This document shows, piece after piece, positions 13,210 to 25,508 of a stretch of 64,000 nucleotides of DNA; within the stretch, counting starts at the first letter, position 1; each line of letters starts with the position of its first letter. The stretch comes from Kudoa neothunni (taxonomy: Eukaryota > Cnidaria), in contig OZ199838.1 in assembly GCA_964304625.1 (NCBI GenBank), positions 1-64,000 of the forward strand. Reading direction: 5' to 3'. A model generated the notes under the pieces. The model was not told where the DNA came from. It was given only the letters and a program-made list of their open reading frames with translations, and ran no database searches. Made by a program: the position numbers and the translations under genes.

Positions 13210-13867
13210 AACACTTATCAAAAAGACGAATAGAGTTTCAATCTCAATCGACACATTTGGTAAAAAGAAATATTTACATCTCAGCAATTCCAATGGAGCA
13301 TAATTTCCATTGATGTTATCACAAAAATTTAATTATTTGAAAACTCTACGCACATCCTACATAGTTTTTAGAATTCGTATAGAGACCCAAATTATTCCAA
13401 CATGACAACAACTTATAATCTCTAATTATGTGTTTTATTTAAAATGATCATAATCTATTTTGCTTAACTATACCCATAACGTTTGAAAAGAGAAAAACAC
13501 ATCCCAAATAACTTATTTATGTTTAAAATTTTAAGGGATATGCAATATCTCTTGTAAATGTGACGTTAATAGTTTTATTTGTCTTAGAGTAACTCCTAAC
13601 AGACATATGTAAAAATTTTAGAACATCCTACATCATAATCAAGAGACTCTTTTTCTATACAATGAGTAAAATGTTCATTCTAATCGAGTATCACTATGAA
13701 GCAAACAACTATTAAATACTATACAGGTATTTTTTATCTGCTATTTGAGTAGACAACCGGAAAATACCTTACATCTAACTGCAGTATTGATTATATTTAT
13801 ACTTCTAAGTAAATGAAAGATTTTTATTAATGGTATCATCTATTCAAATGTATACTAAAAGCTGTAT
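13210..13867. other. AT-rich non-coding stretch
   Basis: Nothing recognisable on either strand. Confidence 0.5.
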
Positions 13868-13963
13868 TTAAGGAAAGTTTGTCCATTGCACATGCGAACT
13901 GCTGCAAACACACACACTGACAGACATAAGAGCTTCATATATATATGTATATATATATATAGA
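13868..13963 (-). repeat. Helitron-like 5' terminus
   Basis: Read on the minus strand it begins TCTATATATATA, passes through a GTCTGTC and GTGTGTGTGT tract, then a GCATGTGCA block. The same order of motifs occurs at 18,845-18,931, 36,823-36,915 and 49,385-49,480. Helitrons start with TC, so this is read as the 5' end of a minus-strand copy. It abuts the Merlin relic. A matching 3' end to the left is uncertain; the copy at 2135 is the only one in this orientation. Confidence 0.5.
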
Positions 13964-13967
13964 AGAT

Positions 13968-14704
13968 AGATTATTTCTAAGGAAATCCTCTTTGGATGGA
14001 TATAGCTTCCTTTGCAAGAGGAAAAATTGCCACCGAGAATCCCCATTAAGAGCTGAGTCAATTTTTTCGAATTCGCACCTCTTTTTATATTCCCTCATAA
14101 AATTTATATATTTGTGGAGTAGAGGTGTAGAGGTGTAACGACCCAAGAATGACGTATGAGACAATGTGACATTGGGTCTGCCAATACAGTAGTCGATTGG
14201 AAAAATTTTCTAAGAGACGTGTGCCTCTCTTATTTTTTGGAAAACCCGATCAAAATTGGAGGTCCTGGAATTAAAATTCAGATCGATGAAAGCCTCATTT
14301 GTAAAAGGAAATTCGGCGTTGGCAGAATTCTATAAAACCAAAGTGTCTGGATTGTAGATGACATTGATAAAAATGGAAATGTTTTTATGGTAGAGACTAA
14401 AAAAAGGGATTATGCTACATTAGAAAATATCATCACCAATCATGTTAAAAAATGGTCCATAAGTCATTCCGGTGGATGGCGTGGTTACGCATGATTACAC
14501 AAACTTGGGTATCTTCATGAGACCGTTATTCACGACAATGAATTTGTCTCCTCGACAGTTGTACACACTGACCGGATTGAAGGTACATGGAGTGTCTTCA
14601 AACGGAAGTATAGAAGCATCACCAACAATAAAATATTATTTCTACATATATATCTGAATGATGCTTTCGAAGAGTCGGCCAAGACAAACTCGCAACCAAA
14701 TTAA
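13968..14704 (+). pseudogene. Merlin (IS1016/ISXO2-like) transposase relic
   Basis: Decayed plus-strand transposase of the Merlin superfamily. The N-terminal zinc-ribbon part reads DGYSFLCKRKNCHRES (about 13,993-14,040). SLIKFIYLWS follows (about 14,093-14,122), then SANTVVDWKNF (about 14,177). The first catalytic Asp is in IQIDES (about 14,277). SVWIVDDIDKNGNVFMVE and KKRDYATLENII are typical of the family. The final Glu is in RIEGTWSVFKRKYR (about 14,575-14,617). In the region of the second Asp the text reads HSGGWRGY, where an Asp is expected before GW, so that residue looks lost. Several stops and frameshifts are present. No terminal inverted repeats were found, and the left side is cut by a Helitron end. 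Confidence 0.78.
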
Positions 14705-15574
14705 TTAGACAAATTAAAAGCATATATAATTTTAATTAATAGTTATTGTCTTCTCATAAATTTGCGTGATGTTTCGAGAATATTTAGCTCTATAAAAGAC
14801 ACAACGTTAAGTGATCTTAATGGTATCAATTATCATATTCACTAAATTTTGATATTTTGAAATATTTTTATGATTAAGTTAAAGAAACATTTCAATATTT
14901 AACAAAAAAATATAATATTAAAAGTTAGCATATTCCAATTGTTCAATTTTAGCTTGTTTGAAACTTAAAGCGTTTAATTAAGTTGGGTCAAATAAAAATT
15001 TAACTGAGAAAGGTTTAGATTTGACTAAGTCTGTAAATTAGAATAGACAGAAAATATACGGTTTTTACGTCTTTAAGTAAGCATATTCATCATCAATTAA
15101 TTATTTCACGTTACCTCTAACCTACTAGTATAAGATAAAAAATATATTTTGGAAAAATAATTTTTTGCTTGAAAAAGTTATTATATAAGAAAGGTAATTT
15201 ATGAAATCAATTATTCCAAATTCTAGCTGCAGACATTATTAAGTGTCATCCACTGAATAATGTCGCATGATTTTGTTTACAATTAAATTATTAAAATATA
15301 ATTAATCCATGTTTTTTCAATTTTATTCTAATAATTTTTTTTTATAATTTTTAAGCCAACATTTTACATACATGTATTATAATATTAAAATTTCTTCACG
15401 CCTGTGTAATTCACAATATCCAAAACATGTATATTTCTCTTTAATATAATTAGTAGATGTAACATGCGATTTAATATTAGTTACATTAATAAGTTTATCG
15501 AATATCACTATAAATTGAATTAAATCCTTGCTATTGCATAATATATAAATCTAGCATAATTACATATAAACTTG
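14705..15574. other. AT-rich non-coding stretch
   Basis: No gene or repeat boundary recognised. Confidence 0.5.
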
Positions 15575-15576
15575 TA

Positions 15577-17462
15577 GGGTTTCTCAATTGAACTCGGCAC
15601 CATTTTCATTTTGGTTCCAACAATAATTCATATTTAGACGTTTAAATCACTTAGATGTAACTATAAATTTAATTTTTAATAACGAATAATTAAAAGAAAA
15701 AAAAAATATATATATATACATATCTCGTAACTTACAATTATGATGACACTACTCTACATACTCGAATCATTGTGCTGTAAAGTTAATGTTTTGCAATTTA
15801 AATAATTATTTTTCTTTTAAACATATTTTTAAATATTATTAAAGATTAGAGCGTATATCCATATTAAGTTTGGTGTTAAATAGTGTTACTAAATTTCTTA
15901 CATAAATAGAAACAACAAAACTTTAAATCCGATATTTATATATTTTTTATTCTAAGATAATTTCTCCATGAGATGACCTGGTAATGTATCCTAACATTTT
16001 GCGGTAGAATCCATCGCATTGTTGTAGAGTAATTTCTTTAAAGCAATCATTAATGGTCACTCTTTCATTTTCATTTTTGGATTGCCTACAGATGACCAGG
16101 TTTATCCAAACAGAGAAGACATTTTCTATGGGATTAAGAAAATGGTTATAAGGTGGTAAATACCTTATTGGGATATTTTCTCTAACAACCAAATCTTTTA
16201 ATCCCGTGTAATGATGAATTTTGGCATTATCCTTTACGAAAATCGATTGATGCACACCTTTCGTTATACAGGAATTCTTAAAGTCCTCCCCTGTAACCGC
16301 CTTGTCGTGTATTTTGCTGTAAATTATTCTATTTTTATTTACAGCTGCGACAACAGAAATATTCCTACTTCTAGTAGCGAAACAAAGCAATAGGCTGACG
16401 TTCCTTTTAACGATCTATCTCTTTTAGGTCGCGTCACAACAGAGAACCCTACTTCATCGAGGAAAACAATACTCTCATGAGTCACCGTCGTTTTCCCAAC
16501 TCCCTGAACATTTCTGCATATTCCTTTCTTTTTTGAATGGTGGTTTCGCAGTTTCTTCTCTCCGGCATTCTCACTAAGTTTTTTAGAGTATAGTGAAATT
16601 GTCCAATCACCCTGTCGATTGTACTAAGCGACACAACAATTCCAAAATCCTCATGGACTTTATTTTTTCCTTCTGTTCGGGAGAAAGAACAGGTCGTCTA
16701 TTTCCGCCTCTAGGTTTCGGTTCAAGAGTTCTACTCATCCTGAATTTGGATAAAATAGACCAGACAGTAGACCCAGGCAGACGCATCTCCGATGCAATAT
16801 AGGTATCACTCCTCCCCTTTTCAAAAAAGTTGAACATTTGCTTTCTCAGTTCAGACGATATTGTTTTCCGTTGAACTCGTTTCTTAGGCTCCAAAATAAT
16901 TAGAAATTCATTGTCATCGGAAATAGAACCATCAGATTCAATTAAATTGTTATTTCTCTCTTCTGGATTCATTGCACTATGAAATTTCTTTGCGACAACG
17001 CAATTTTAGTAACCAATGAGTTCGGTCAGAAAACGTCACACGTGGTTTGACAGAATTAGAGAATTCTGATGATAAGACCATTATCTGAGATACGAAAGAA
17101 ACATATTCAGTTTACCATATTTTTAATGCGCTGCCTCGATCTTTTGATCGTATTTATTATACGAGGTCTTTTGTTCCTGAGTCTAAGGTTGATATTACAT
17201 TGTTCTTTCTATGATATAATTTTCTTAAAAATAAATTTTAAAGAGGAATTATTATATGGTACCTATTAAAGGTTACACAAAAATTTGTTGGGGAAATCGA
17301 ATTAAGCTTGTTTTTAACATGTAATATATTGTGTGTTTTCCATTGATATTTATTTATTTTTTTTTACGGGAATAACTAATAAACGTTTACTAAAAATATC
17401 ATTAATGTTCAAATATGAACTATTGTTGGAACCAAAATGGCGCCGAGTTCAATGAGAAACCC
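15577..17462 (-). mobile_element. Tc1/IS630-like transposon A
   Basis: TA duplications at 15,575-15,576 and 17,463-17,464 flank inverted termini starting GGGTTTCTCAA, with shared GAACTCGGC and TTGGTTCCAACAATA. The TIR is about 60 bp, and the left copy has a small insertion. Size (1.9 kb) and TA target fit the IS630-Tc1-mariner group. The transposase lies on the minus strand. Confidence 0.9.
15947..16972 (-). pseudogene. Tc1/IS630-like D34E transposase, lightly decayed
   Basis: The start at 16,972 gives an acidic N-terminus followed by a helix-turn-helix region (SDTYIASEMRLPGSTVWSIL) and a second basic region. The first catalytic Asp is in VFLDEVGFS (about 16,450-16,475), the second in VKDNAKIHH and the Glu in LNPIENVFS. 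Exactly 34 residues separate the second Asp from the Glu, so the triad reads DD34E. The three parts lie in different frames, with one shift near 16,600 and another near 16,390. This means about two breaks, and all catalytic residues are kept. The C-terminus reads GYITRSSHGEIILE, like the second element at 38.2 kb. Confidence 0.85.
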
Positions 17463-17464
17463 TA

Positions 17465-17832
17465 TATAATAATTAACAGGCATGTTATTCATAATATAGA
17501 TTTTGTGTATTTTTGTATTATTGATATTATTACAGACAAATTAATTTCTTATATGGGAGATAAATAAATATTAATTTGTTCAACACACTGAACAATATAA
17601 AACCTAAAAATTAAAAATAACCTAACTTTACAAAATAAATTGAAACAATTTTAGTGGACAAAAAATTTTCTTTTAAAAAATAAAAAACAAGTACAAAATT
17701 TATAAAATAAAATAAATTATCTCCAGTATTTTTATACTTATTAAATTACATTAAATAAAATATATATATATATATATATATATCTATAATAAGCGTTTTT
17801 TTTTGATAATAAATGTAGAAATTAACTATTAA
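17465..17832. other. AT-rich spacer with AT microsatellite
   Basis: (AT)n run at about 17,761-17,783; nothing else recognised. Confidence 0.5.
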
Positions 17833-18931
17833 CTAGCGAAACTGCCCAGCGTTGCTTGGGGAAGATTTCGCATAGATACGCGTTTCTTAACAATATTCGA
17901 AAAATATATTAAAACCTAAAATTAACCCATAGATGCAAAATAAATAAAAAAATTTAAGCAAATATACTTTAACGATTTTGATTATGAAGTTTAAATTATG
18001 TTCATTTAAGATTTCGTGGCTCGGCACTAACGCTAAATAAGTTAAGGTCAGCATCGTATTTTTTTCATTCCTGAATTGTTTAAATCCCGTTTAAGGTTAT
18101 GTAAAACGTTATTTTTTGGCCGGAGGATTTTTAAAAGTTGAATTGTGGCCCGTTCGATAACTGCGTGTACCATTAACTTTTTAAGAGATAAAAAAATGGA
18201 GAAAGTAATAGAGATAGAAGAAAACGTATGAAAATTAATTGATATTGCTAAAATTAATATCCTTTGTTCCGCAAAAATTCTAATGCGCTTTTTATAACAA
18301 ATAATTAAAATAATCGGATGAAATAACCATCTGCACTTAATTGAATCACTGAAAGTTCAACATAACGGACGGTTTCAATGAAATCTACGGACACAACACT
18401 TGCGTTATAGTGCTTCAATCTATCTGATTATAACACATATAACCAACTAAATAATAATGCAAATATTGACATTTTTTCATATCTAAATCCATTGATAGAG
18501 CCTTCAGAATGTGCTTATCAAGTCAATTACATTAAAACTCCCGATATAAGGAATTTATTTGTGCAAACAATAAAATAAACGCATAAATCTTATATGTAAA
18601 GACAGATGGCATCATTCAATTAACATATGATAGAGTATATAAGGGAGATAGTTAACTTCAACCGACCATCACCATAACGTAAGCAAACGATAATCCTATA
18701 GTTGAACTCATGTAATACGATAAACAACTTTAAATCGACAAAATCACTATTTCATAAATACCATTTGGAAACTTTAGTAGTCCGAAAACAATTAAACGAT
18801 TTTTTAAATATCACAAATTTATAAAAATTTTATATATGACTATCTCTTTAGGGAAAAAGTTATCCGCACTTGCGTACTTAGGGGCATACACACACAAACA
18901 TACCGACAGTCCTCCTTTATATATATACATA
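17833..18931 (-). mobile_element. Short non-autonomous Helitron A
   Basis: On the minus strand its 3' end (17,833) is a hairpin CCCAAGCAACGCTGGG followed by CAGTTTCGCTAG, with T after the end. Its inferred 5' end (about 18,931) is TATATATATA, a CTGTCGG and GTTTGTGTGTATG tract and a CGCAAGTGCGG block. There is no coding capacity. It lies head-to-tail with Helitron B, whose CTAG touches this 5' end. The 5' boundary is less certain than the 3' one because the expected TC is not clean. Confidence 0.55.
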
Positions 18932-19727
18932 CTAGCGCAAAAACCCCGCTTCGCTTTGGTTTCCTTGCCCGGCCACCCTGATAAAAGCCGTGAGCGGGCG
19001 AAGGTCATTTTAAGTTCAAAGTCAATTATAATTATCTTATCGACCTTTCTAGAACAGCCATAATCGAAATAAACAGCAATGACCCGATCATCATCACTTT
19101 CTTCGTCATCAGACTTTATTTTCATTTAGAAATCATAAGTTCTTACAAATCATGAGGCGTATTAATCGTTTTACCCAACCCGTCGATGAAACCGATGAAC
19201 TAACTAATCTAAAAGTTTGTTAACAATGTTTTACTTAATCATAACGTTCTAACATAATTTTATGTTTATTTAAAAAAATATAACTTTTTATCTTTAACTA
19301 AACGTGCAAAGTGAATAATATATTCAAGCGTATTGATTTATTAATTTCCCGTTTAAGCAACAAATCTTTGTTTGCACAGAAACCCCGCCCACGCACGAAC
19401 AAATGTTGTAATTCGTCTTAAGTACGTTCAAAAGTAGAAAAGAGTAAACTTTCAAAGTTTCAGTTGTATATAAATACAGAAAATTAGAGTTATCTACGAA
19501 TATCATTGAACATTATAGCGTATCATGTGCAGTGGTAATCTCATTGTCATCAGCGCTAATCTGTTTGAAAAAAGTTTACACTACAAATTAACCACTTTAT
19601 AAGAAAGTAGGCAACCTCTTGGTATTTTTTTAAAGTATACTAAGAAACTCAAATAGTCTAAAAAGTCTCTGTATGAAGAGAAGATTAATGCACACACAGA
19701 CACTACTACTTTAAATATATATATATT
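18932..19727 (-). mobile_element. Short non-autonomous Helitron B
   Basis: The minus-strand 3' terminus is a hairpin built on AAGCGAAGCGGGGT then TTTTGCGCTAG, with CTAG at 18,932-18,935. The 5' side (about 19,690-19,727) shows a TATATATATA run followed by GTGTCTGTGTGTGC. The body from 18,932 to about 19,690 is homologous to 49,481-50,070. No helicase or Rep is encoded; short open frames here are not genes. Confidence 0.6.
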
Positions 19728-20017
19728 AAATTTAATAAAGTACGTTGAAAGTTTAAATAACGTTTGCATCTCATGACTCCATAATTTTTTATCAATCGAT
19801 TAATTGAATTAATTCTTTATTATTTCGCCTAAAATCTTCCACCCCCAATCACTTTAATATTGATGTTCTGCGTCTGACACTCTAATATTATGCAATGGAA
19901 ATTTCTTCTTGTCTCCCTCTAAACATTTGTTTATGAATAAGTTGTTGGCAAGTAAACTATATCATTCGATCGCATCCCTAATTTTTTATAGAGTCAACCA
20001 TATTTTGCCTATACACA
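19728..20017. other. Spacer between short Helitron B and the BEL insertion
   Basis: No gene recognised. It may include the 5' non-coding part of the large Helitron whose coding region resumes after the BEL element at 25.5 kb. No clean Helitron 5' end in plus orientation is visible. Confidence 0.4.
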
Positions 20018-20022
20018 CCAAG

Positions 20023-20152
20023 TGTGACGGATTTGCATATGTTATTTAACATTGCAATATAATAAACAATGGATAATCCATCTAAGCGGCATTTTATCTG
20101 TTATCATCATGAACAGTGTGTTTTTCTACAGCGTTACATTAAATTAATAACA
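20023..20152 (+). repeat. BEL/Pao 5' LTR
   Basis: 130 bp, starting TGTGACGG and ending AATAACA. It is 126/130 identical to the copy at 25,379-25,508; the four differences are all transitions. Confidence 0.93.
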
Positions 20153-20170
20153 TGGCACCCGATGCGGGAC
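20153..20170 (+). other. Primer-binding site of the BEL/Pao element
   Basis: TGGCACCCGATGCGGGAC lies immediately after the LTR and begins with TGG, as expected for pairing to the CCA end of a tRNA primer. The matching tRNA was not identified. Confidence 0.75.
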
Positions 20171-23100
20171 AATACACTCGGAAATTCTGTAATAAACGCT
20201 GCTGTCCTGCGATTGAGACGAAAATTAACTTGTTATCGAAGCAGCTCCAGTCTCACATGGACTGGACGGAAAATATAGACATTGCTGAACTCTGTAAAAC
20301 TAAGAAAAAACTTGCATGTCTTCTGAATCTGTATAAGGAATACGTCATAAACTTCGTTAATGGTGGAAATACAAACGATTTCACCGATTGTAGTAACATT
20401 ATTGTGGACGTCGAACTTCTGTTAAAAGATGCCGAAGAAATCATATCAAATGATCAAGAAATCTATTATAAGTCTGTTTACAACAAAGCCGAACAATATA
20501 GCTTAGAGCAAAATGAGGTTCTAACCTCTACCAGAACCTGCAACTCTAACGTACGTCTTCCGCCAATCAAACTCGAGAACTTTGGTGGTTCGTTGGAAAG
20601 GGTGGCCTTAATATTGGGGAGAATTTCCAATCCTTAATTGGAAATGACAATAATTTGAGAGTTTACACCAAATTATTGTACCTGAAGTCTACCTTATTCG
20701 GCGAACCAAAGAAAATGCTGAATGATATGCCCGCGGAAACACATGGATTACATAACCGCAGTGGAGATCCTTCAGAAGAGATATGATAAAAAGGAGACCT
20801 AGTCAGAATTTGTATGAAAAATTAGGGAATATGAATATTATTTCCAACTCCACTACGGATCTGCGTCGTGTATTTTATTTCATTTTTACGTCTGTAAAAA
20901 GAATTAAATTGCTAGATCTGTCTATGTCGGAAACATACATGATTCCGTTCCCAGCTATCAAATATCAAAACTGTCGAAATTCTTTCGATTGAAATTGGAA
21001 GAATCCAAAGTGAATAACAATTGGTCTCTTGAACTCTTGGAAACAACCAATGTGACTTCATTCAAACCCTTTAATAAAAACGTTAACAAACTCTAATTTC
21101 ATCAGCCGGTTACCAAAAGGCTTGAAATGTGCTTTCTGCAATGGCCATCATTACAGTGGATGATTGCAGAAAGTATATCTCAACAAAGGAGAGATCTAAA
21201 AAACTTGGAGAAAAATGTATCAAATGCCTGAAATTTCACAAGTCAAGAAATTGCTATCATAATAACGCGTGTTATCATTGTCAAATCATTGAATCATCAT
21301 CGTAGCCTTTGCCCGAAAAAATTCCAAACTCATTCAGAGAAGGTTCTTATAGCTCAAAAAAATGACTCTGAGGATATTCAACCTTGCGATATTGGTAATT
21401 CAATGAACGATAATTGTAACGTTCAATTATATTCTTCTGGACCTAACCAAGAAATCAACTCTGCACTCATTCCCACATTTAGAGCGACACTTGTCAGTCC
21501 ATACGATACCCATCATGTTGCTGATGCTAACATTATTTTAGATACTGGTAGTGCTTCTAGTTACGTGAGAGAAGATATTTAAAAAACTGGAACTAAAACC
21601 CATATCAAAAGGAAAAGTCACGGTCTCAACTTTCGGATCCTCCTCACCTAGATCTTTGAATTCTTCAACTGCATGGATTGGCATTAACAAACCTAATGAA
21701 AAGATATTTAAATTAATGGTTAGAACTGTCCCAATGATTTCCTCAAAAATTCAAGTCCCCTTACTTGATAATATTGTCAAAAATATATCGTGCACGGAGA
21801 AATTCGCCGATGAAATCTCACCCTATTCTAATGCTTGAATAGACTTGCTAGTTGGATCTAACTACTTCTGGAGAATCTTCGTTTCTAAGCTTGATCCATC
21901 TACTGGACCTATCAATTCTAATAAAAAACAATTTTTGGCATTATACCAACTGGGAACATGGTTGTGAGTGTACACGATGATCCATCTTGTGTATTCTTCT
22001 GTGATTATCCTCTCGACAAAAACCTTTCTCCTATAACAGATGTAAGCAGCGTGGAACCTTTCCAAACAGAGGTTTCAAAACTTTGGAAATTGGACTCGAT
22101 CGGGTATAACGGATGACCCACTTGACGAAGAACATACGATTTCTATTAAACATTTTAAAAGTACATTAAAATTCCAAAATAATCGATATCATATCAAATG
22201 GCCATTTAATGCTGATATTTCAAATTGCCACATAATTATTTCAACTGCCCGGCTCAATTAGCAAATTTAACGAAGAAACTATTGAATTCTGAAGAATTAT
22301 ATAAAATTTATTGTGATATAATCTGTGATCAACTGGAAAATGAGATAATAGAAATAGTCCACGAAAATCAACCAAGTTTAAAGGGATGTCACTACTTACC
22401 TCATCATATGGTAACTCCAACAAACAAACCAATGACAAAAAGTCGCATTGTATTTAATGCATAGTATAAATCAAATAAGCTTTCGAAAAGTTTTAATGAT
22501 TGTTTACTGGATGGACCTATGCTGTTGAATGATCTTACCGGGATTCTACTACGTATGCGATTCAAAAGATTTATAGTTTTTATGCGATATTGAGAAAGCG
22601 TTTCTGCAAATCGGTGTTTCAAGAAAGTGATAGAGACCTGACGAGATTCTTATGTATCAAAAATTTGAACAATGGCATTTCTAAAAACAATGTTTTGATA
22701 TATCGATTTAAAAGAGTTCCATTTGGAATAAAGGCATCTCCATTTATTCTTTGTTCGACTATAAAACATCACTTGGAAAGTTCAAATTCAAAACTATGCC
22801 GAAAAATTTTATCGAACGTTTACATGGACAATTTCATAATTGGATTAGATACTATTGAGGAAGTGATGACTGCTCGAGAAGAAATGATAAGTATTTTCAA
22901 AAAATGCTCAATGAATCTGTTGGAATAGAGCTCGAATTGCAATGAATTTAACAAATTATTTCCAACCAACGAGAAACTTCAATCAACACAGATAAATGTC
23001 AGGCTTAATCTGGAATACAAAATCTGACAGCCTGAGAATTGGAGGTTTCGGCACCAATTCTGCGATGTCCAAACGAGATGTGACAAAAACAATGATCCAA

Positions 23101-25378
23101 AGTATTCGATCCACTCGGATTTTTTTGTCCAACGATGTTGAAGGGCAAAATACTTCTGAAGAATTTATGGATGGAATCAAAAAATTGGGACGATTATATT
23201 GGTGACGAAGCCAAAAGTGAAATAGATAAAATAATGAATGATATTACTGGCATCGAAAAACTTGAAATTCAACGCTTCATTGATATTCAGGGTTCTGAGG
23301 AACCTCAACGAATCTCCTTTTCTGATGCGTCCATGAATGCTTATGCCTGCTGTGTGTACATTTGCTACAAAAAGTCTGGTTCATGGTATTCCAAGTTAGT
23401 TTTTGCCAAGGCTAGGAATAGCTCCAATGAAAAAGCTATCCATACCAAGACTCGAATCTCGAATTGATGGGAGCTATTATCGCTGGCAGTTCCTTGCATT
23501 TTGTTAAGAGCCAATTGTTAATTGATATATCAAAATGTATGCTCTTTGTGGACTCCAAATGCGTTATGTATTGGTATTATTCAAAAAAGAACTTATCGAT
23601 ATTCGTCAAAAATAGAATAAATGAACTCAAATGCAATTTGGATATAACAATCAAATATGTACTACTGCTGAAAACCCAGCGGATATACCTACAAGAGGAA
23701 TGCTCGTATCTGAACTGTCTGAAAGCTCTTTATGGTGGAATGGCCCGACTTGGCTACAATCGGATGAATCGTTATGGGAAGTCTATGCATGCTGTAGATA
23801 ACCTTAATATTCCTAATGAAGCGCTGGTCGAATTAGCAAAGCATGAATCTACGCAAATAAAAACATTGGTTGTTCAAGATTCAAATAATCACTTAATACA
23901 AAGTCCATTCTCTATTGAAATTGAAAATTTTACTAGTCTACTTAAGCTACTACGGGTTACCGCGCGGTGTAATCGTTTTTGTTATAACACTAGAGAAAAC
24001 ATCAAATAAATGGATGTCTTACGGCTCGAGAATTAGAAAGAGCTAGAATGATGTGGGACTTGTGGATTCAAAAAGCCATCTTCATGATATATACGAATCA
24101 GTTAAAATGGAGAACCTGTGAAAATCAACAACTTACCACGACTTTTTTTCGACAAAAATGATCTAGTCAGATGTGCTGGTCGACTTGATTTTGCCCAACT
24201 TGCATATGATGAAATTAATTCTAAATTGTTACCAAGACCAACAAAATACACGAAACTCATTATCATGGATGCTCATCTTAGAGCGATTCATGGTGGTGTA
24301 TCTTATACGCTTTCAGTGGTTCAATCGCAATACTGGATACCTAAAGGGCGATCTCAAGTTAAAAAATTCATTAGAAAATGTCATCAATGCAAAATACTAA
24401 AGAGTAAACCTTACAATGTTCCACCGTTTCCTGTCTCTAGAGTTAACGTATCTCCTGCATTCACTCATGTTGGCCTGGACTATTTTGGCCCAATTGGGGT
24501 AATGATTGGATCAGATAATGAAAAGGTCTGGATCTGCCTTTACTTTACACATGGTTTAGCTGTAAGGGCAATACACCTCGAAATCATTCACAATTTATCC
24601 GCTGAAGAGTTCTTGATGTGTCATCGTAGGTTTATCGCTCGAAGAGGGAGGACCGCTAGAAATTTTATCGGATAACGCAACACAATTCGGACTGGCTGAA
24701 TCCATAATAAAAGATTTTCTCACTAATAATGATGTAGTATGGAAATTCACACCAGCGTTTGCTCCTTGGAAGGGAGGCGTATATGAGAGATTAATCAAAA
24801 TTGTCAAAAACTGTTTTCAATATACCACCAAAAAGAATACTTAGCTTATCTCATCTGTCGACATTTTTATTCGAAATGGAAATGTGGTGAATAATCGACC
24901 ATTAACCTATGTTGATGCTGATTCCGTTATTCGCCCCATCACACCTAATGATTTCCTGATACTGAATCCACGACGTGATCCTTATATCTTAAAGCCTGAG
25001 GATGATTTGGAAACATTTCAAATGGATCTAAGGAAGGAACAAATTATCAATCATTGGAAAAAGGGTCAAAAATTACTTTCAGTATTCAATAATCATTGGA
25101 GAAGAGAATACCTATTGAGTTTGAAAGAAAGATACAACAACCGGTTGATTACTGAATCGCCTAGTGAACTGACACCTAAAGTTGGCGATATCGTTCTGGT
25201 GCATGACCAGGACTCAAGCTTAACTAGAAAATTGCTAGAGTCATACAGTTGCTAAAGGGTCATGATAATCAAATAAGGTCGGCGATGATTAAGTTTGGTA
25301 ACCGAAAGACATCTAAGAGATCTTTGGCTCAACTCTACCCCTTAGAAATTGATGGATTCTGAACTTAATTTGGGGGAG

Positions 25379-25508
25379 TGTGACGGATTTGCATATGTTA
25401 TTTAACATTGCAATATAATAAACAATGGATAATCCATCTAAGCGGCATTTTATCCGTTATCATCATAAACAGTGTGTTTTTCTACAGCGCTACATCAAAT
25501 TAATAACA
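25379..25508 (+). repeat. BEL/Pao 3' LTR
   Basis: Second LTR copy, preceded by a polypurine tract and followed by the CCAAG duplication. Confidence 0.93.

Larger units (their letters stand above)
20023..25508 (+). mobile_element. BEL/Pao LTR retrotransposon (fossil)
   Basis: An LTR element of the BEL/Pao family bounded by 130-bp LTRs and a 5-bp target duplication (CCAAG at 20,018-20,022 and 25,509-25,513). A tRNA primer-binding site starts with TGGCACCCGATGCGGGAC directly after the 5' LTR, and a purine tract (TTGGGGGAG) sits before the 3' LTR. Parts in order: gag-like region with zinc-knuckle cysteines (about 20,153-21,300), aspartic protease with DTGS (about 21,480-21,600), reverse transcriptase (about 22,380-22,950), RNase H region (about 23,300-23,700), and integrase with an HHCC-type finger (about 24,000-25,250). 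It is broken in many places, on the order of ten or more. The LTRs differ at 4 of 130 positions, so the insertion looks relatively young, although the coding part is degraded. Confidence 0.93.

Noticed and set aside
13868-14164. 98-codon minus-strand open frame
   Set aside because: Its plus-strand complement reads as the zinc-ribbon part of the Merlin transposase, so it is an antisense shadow.
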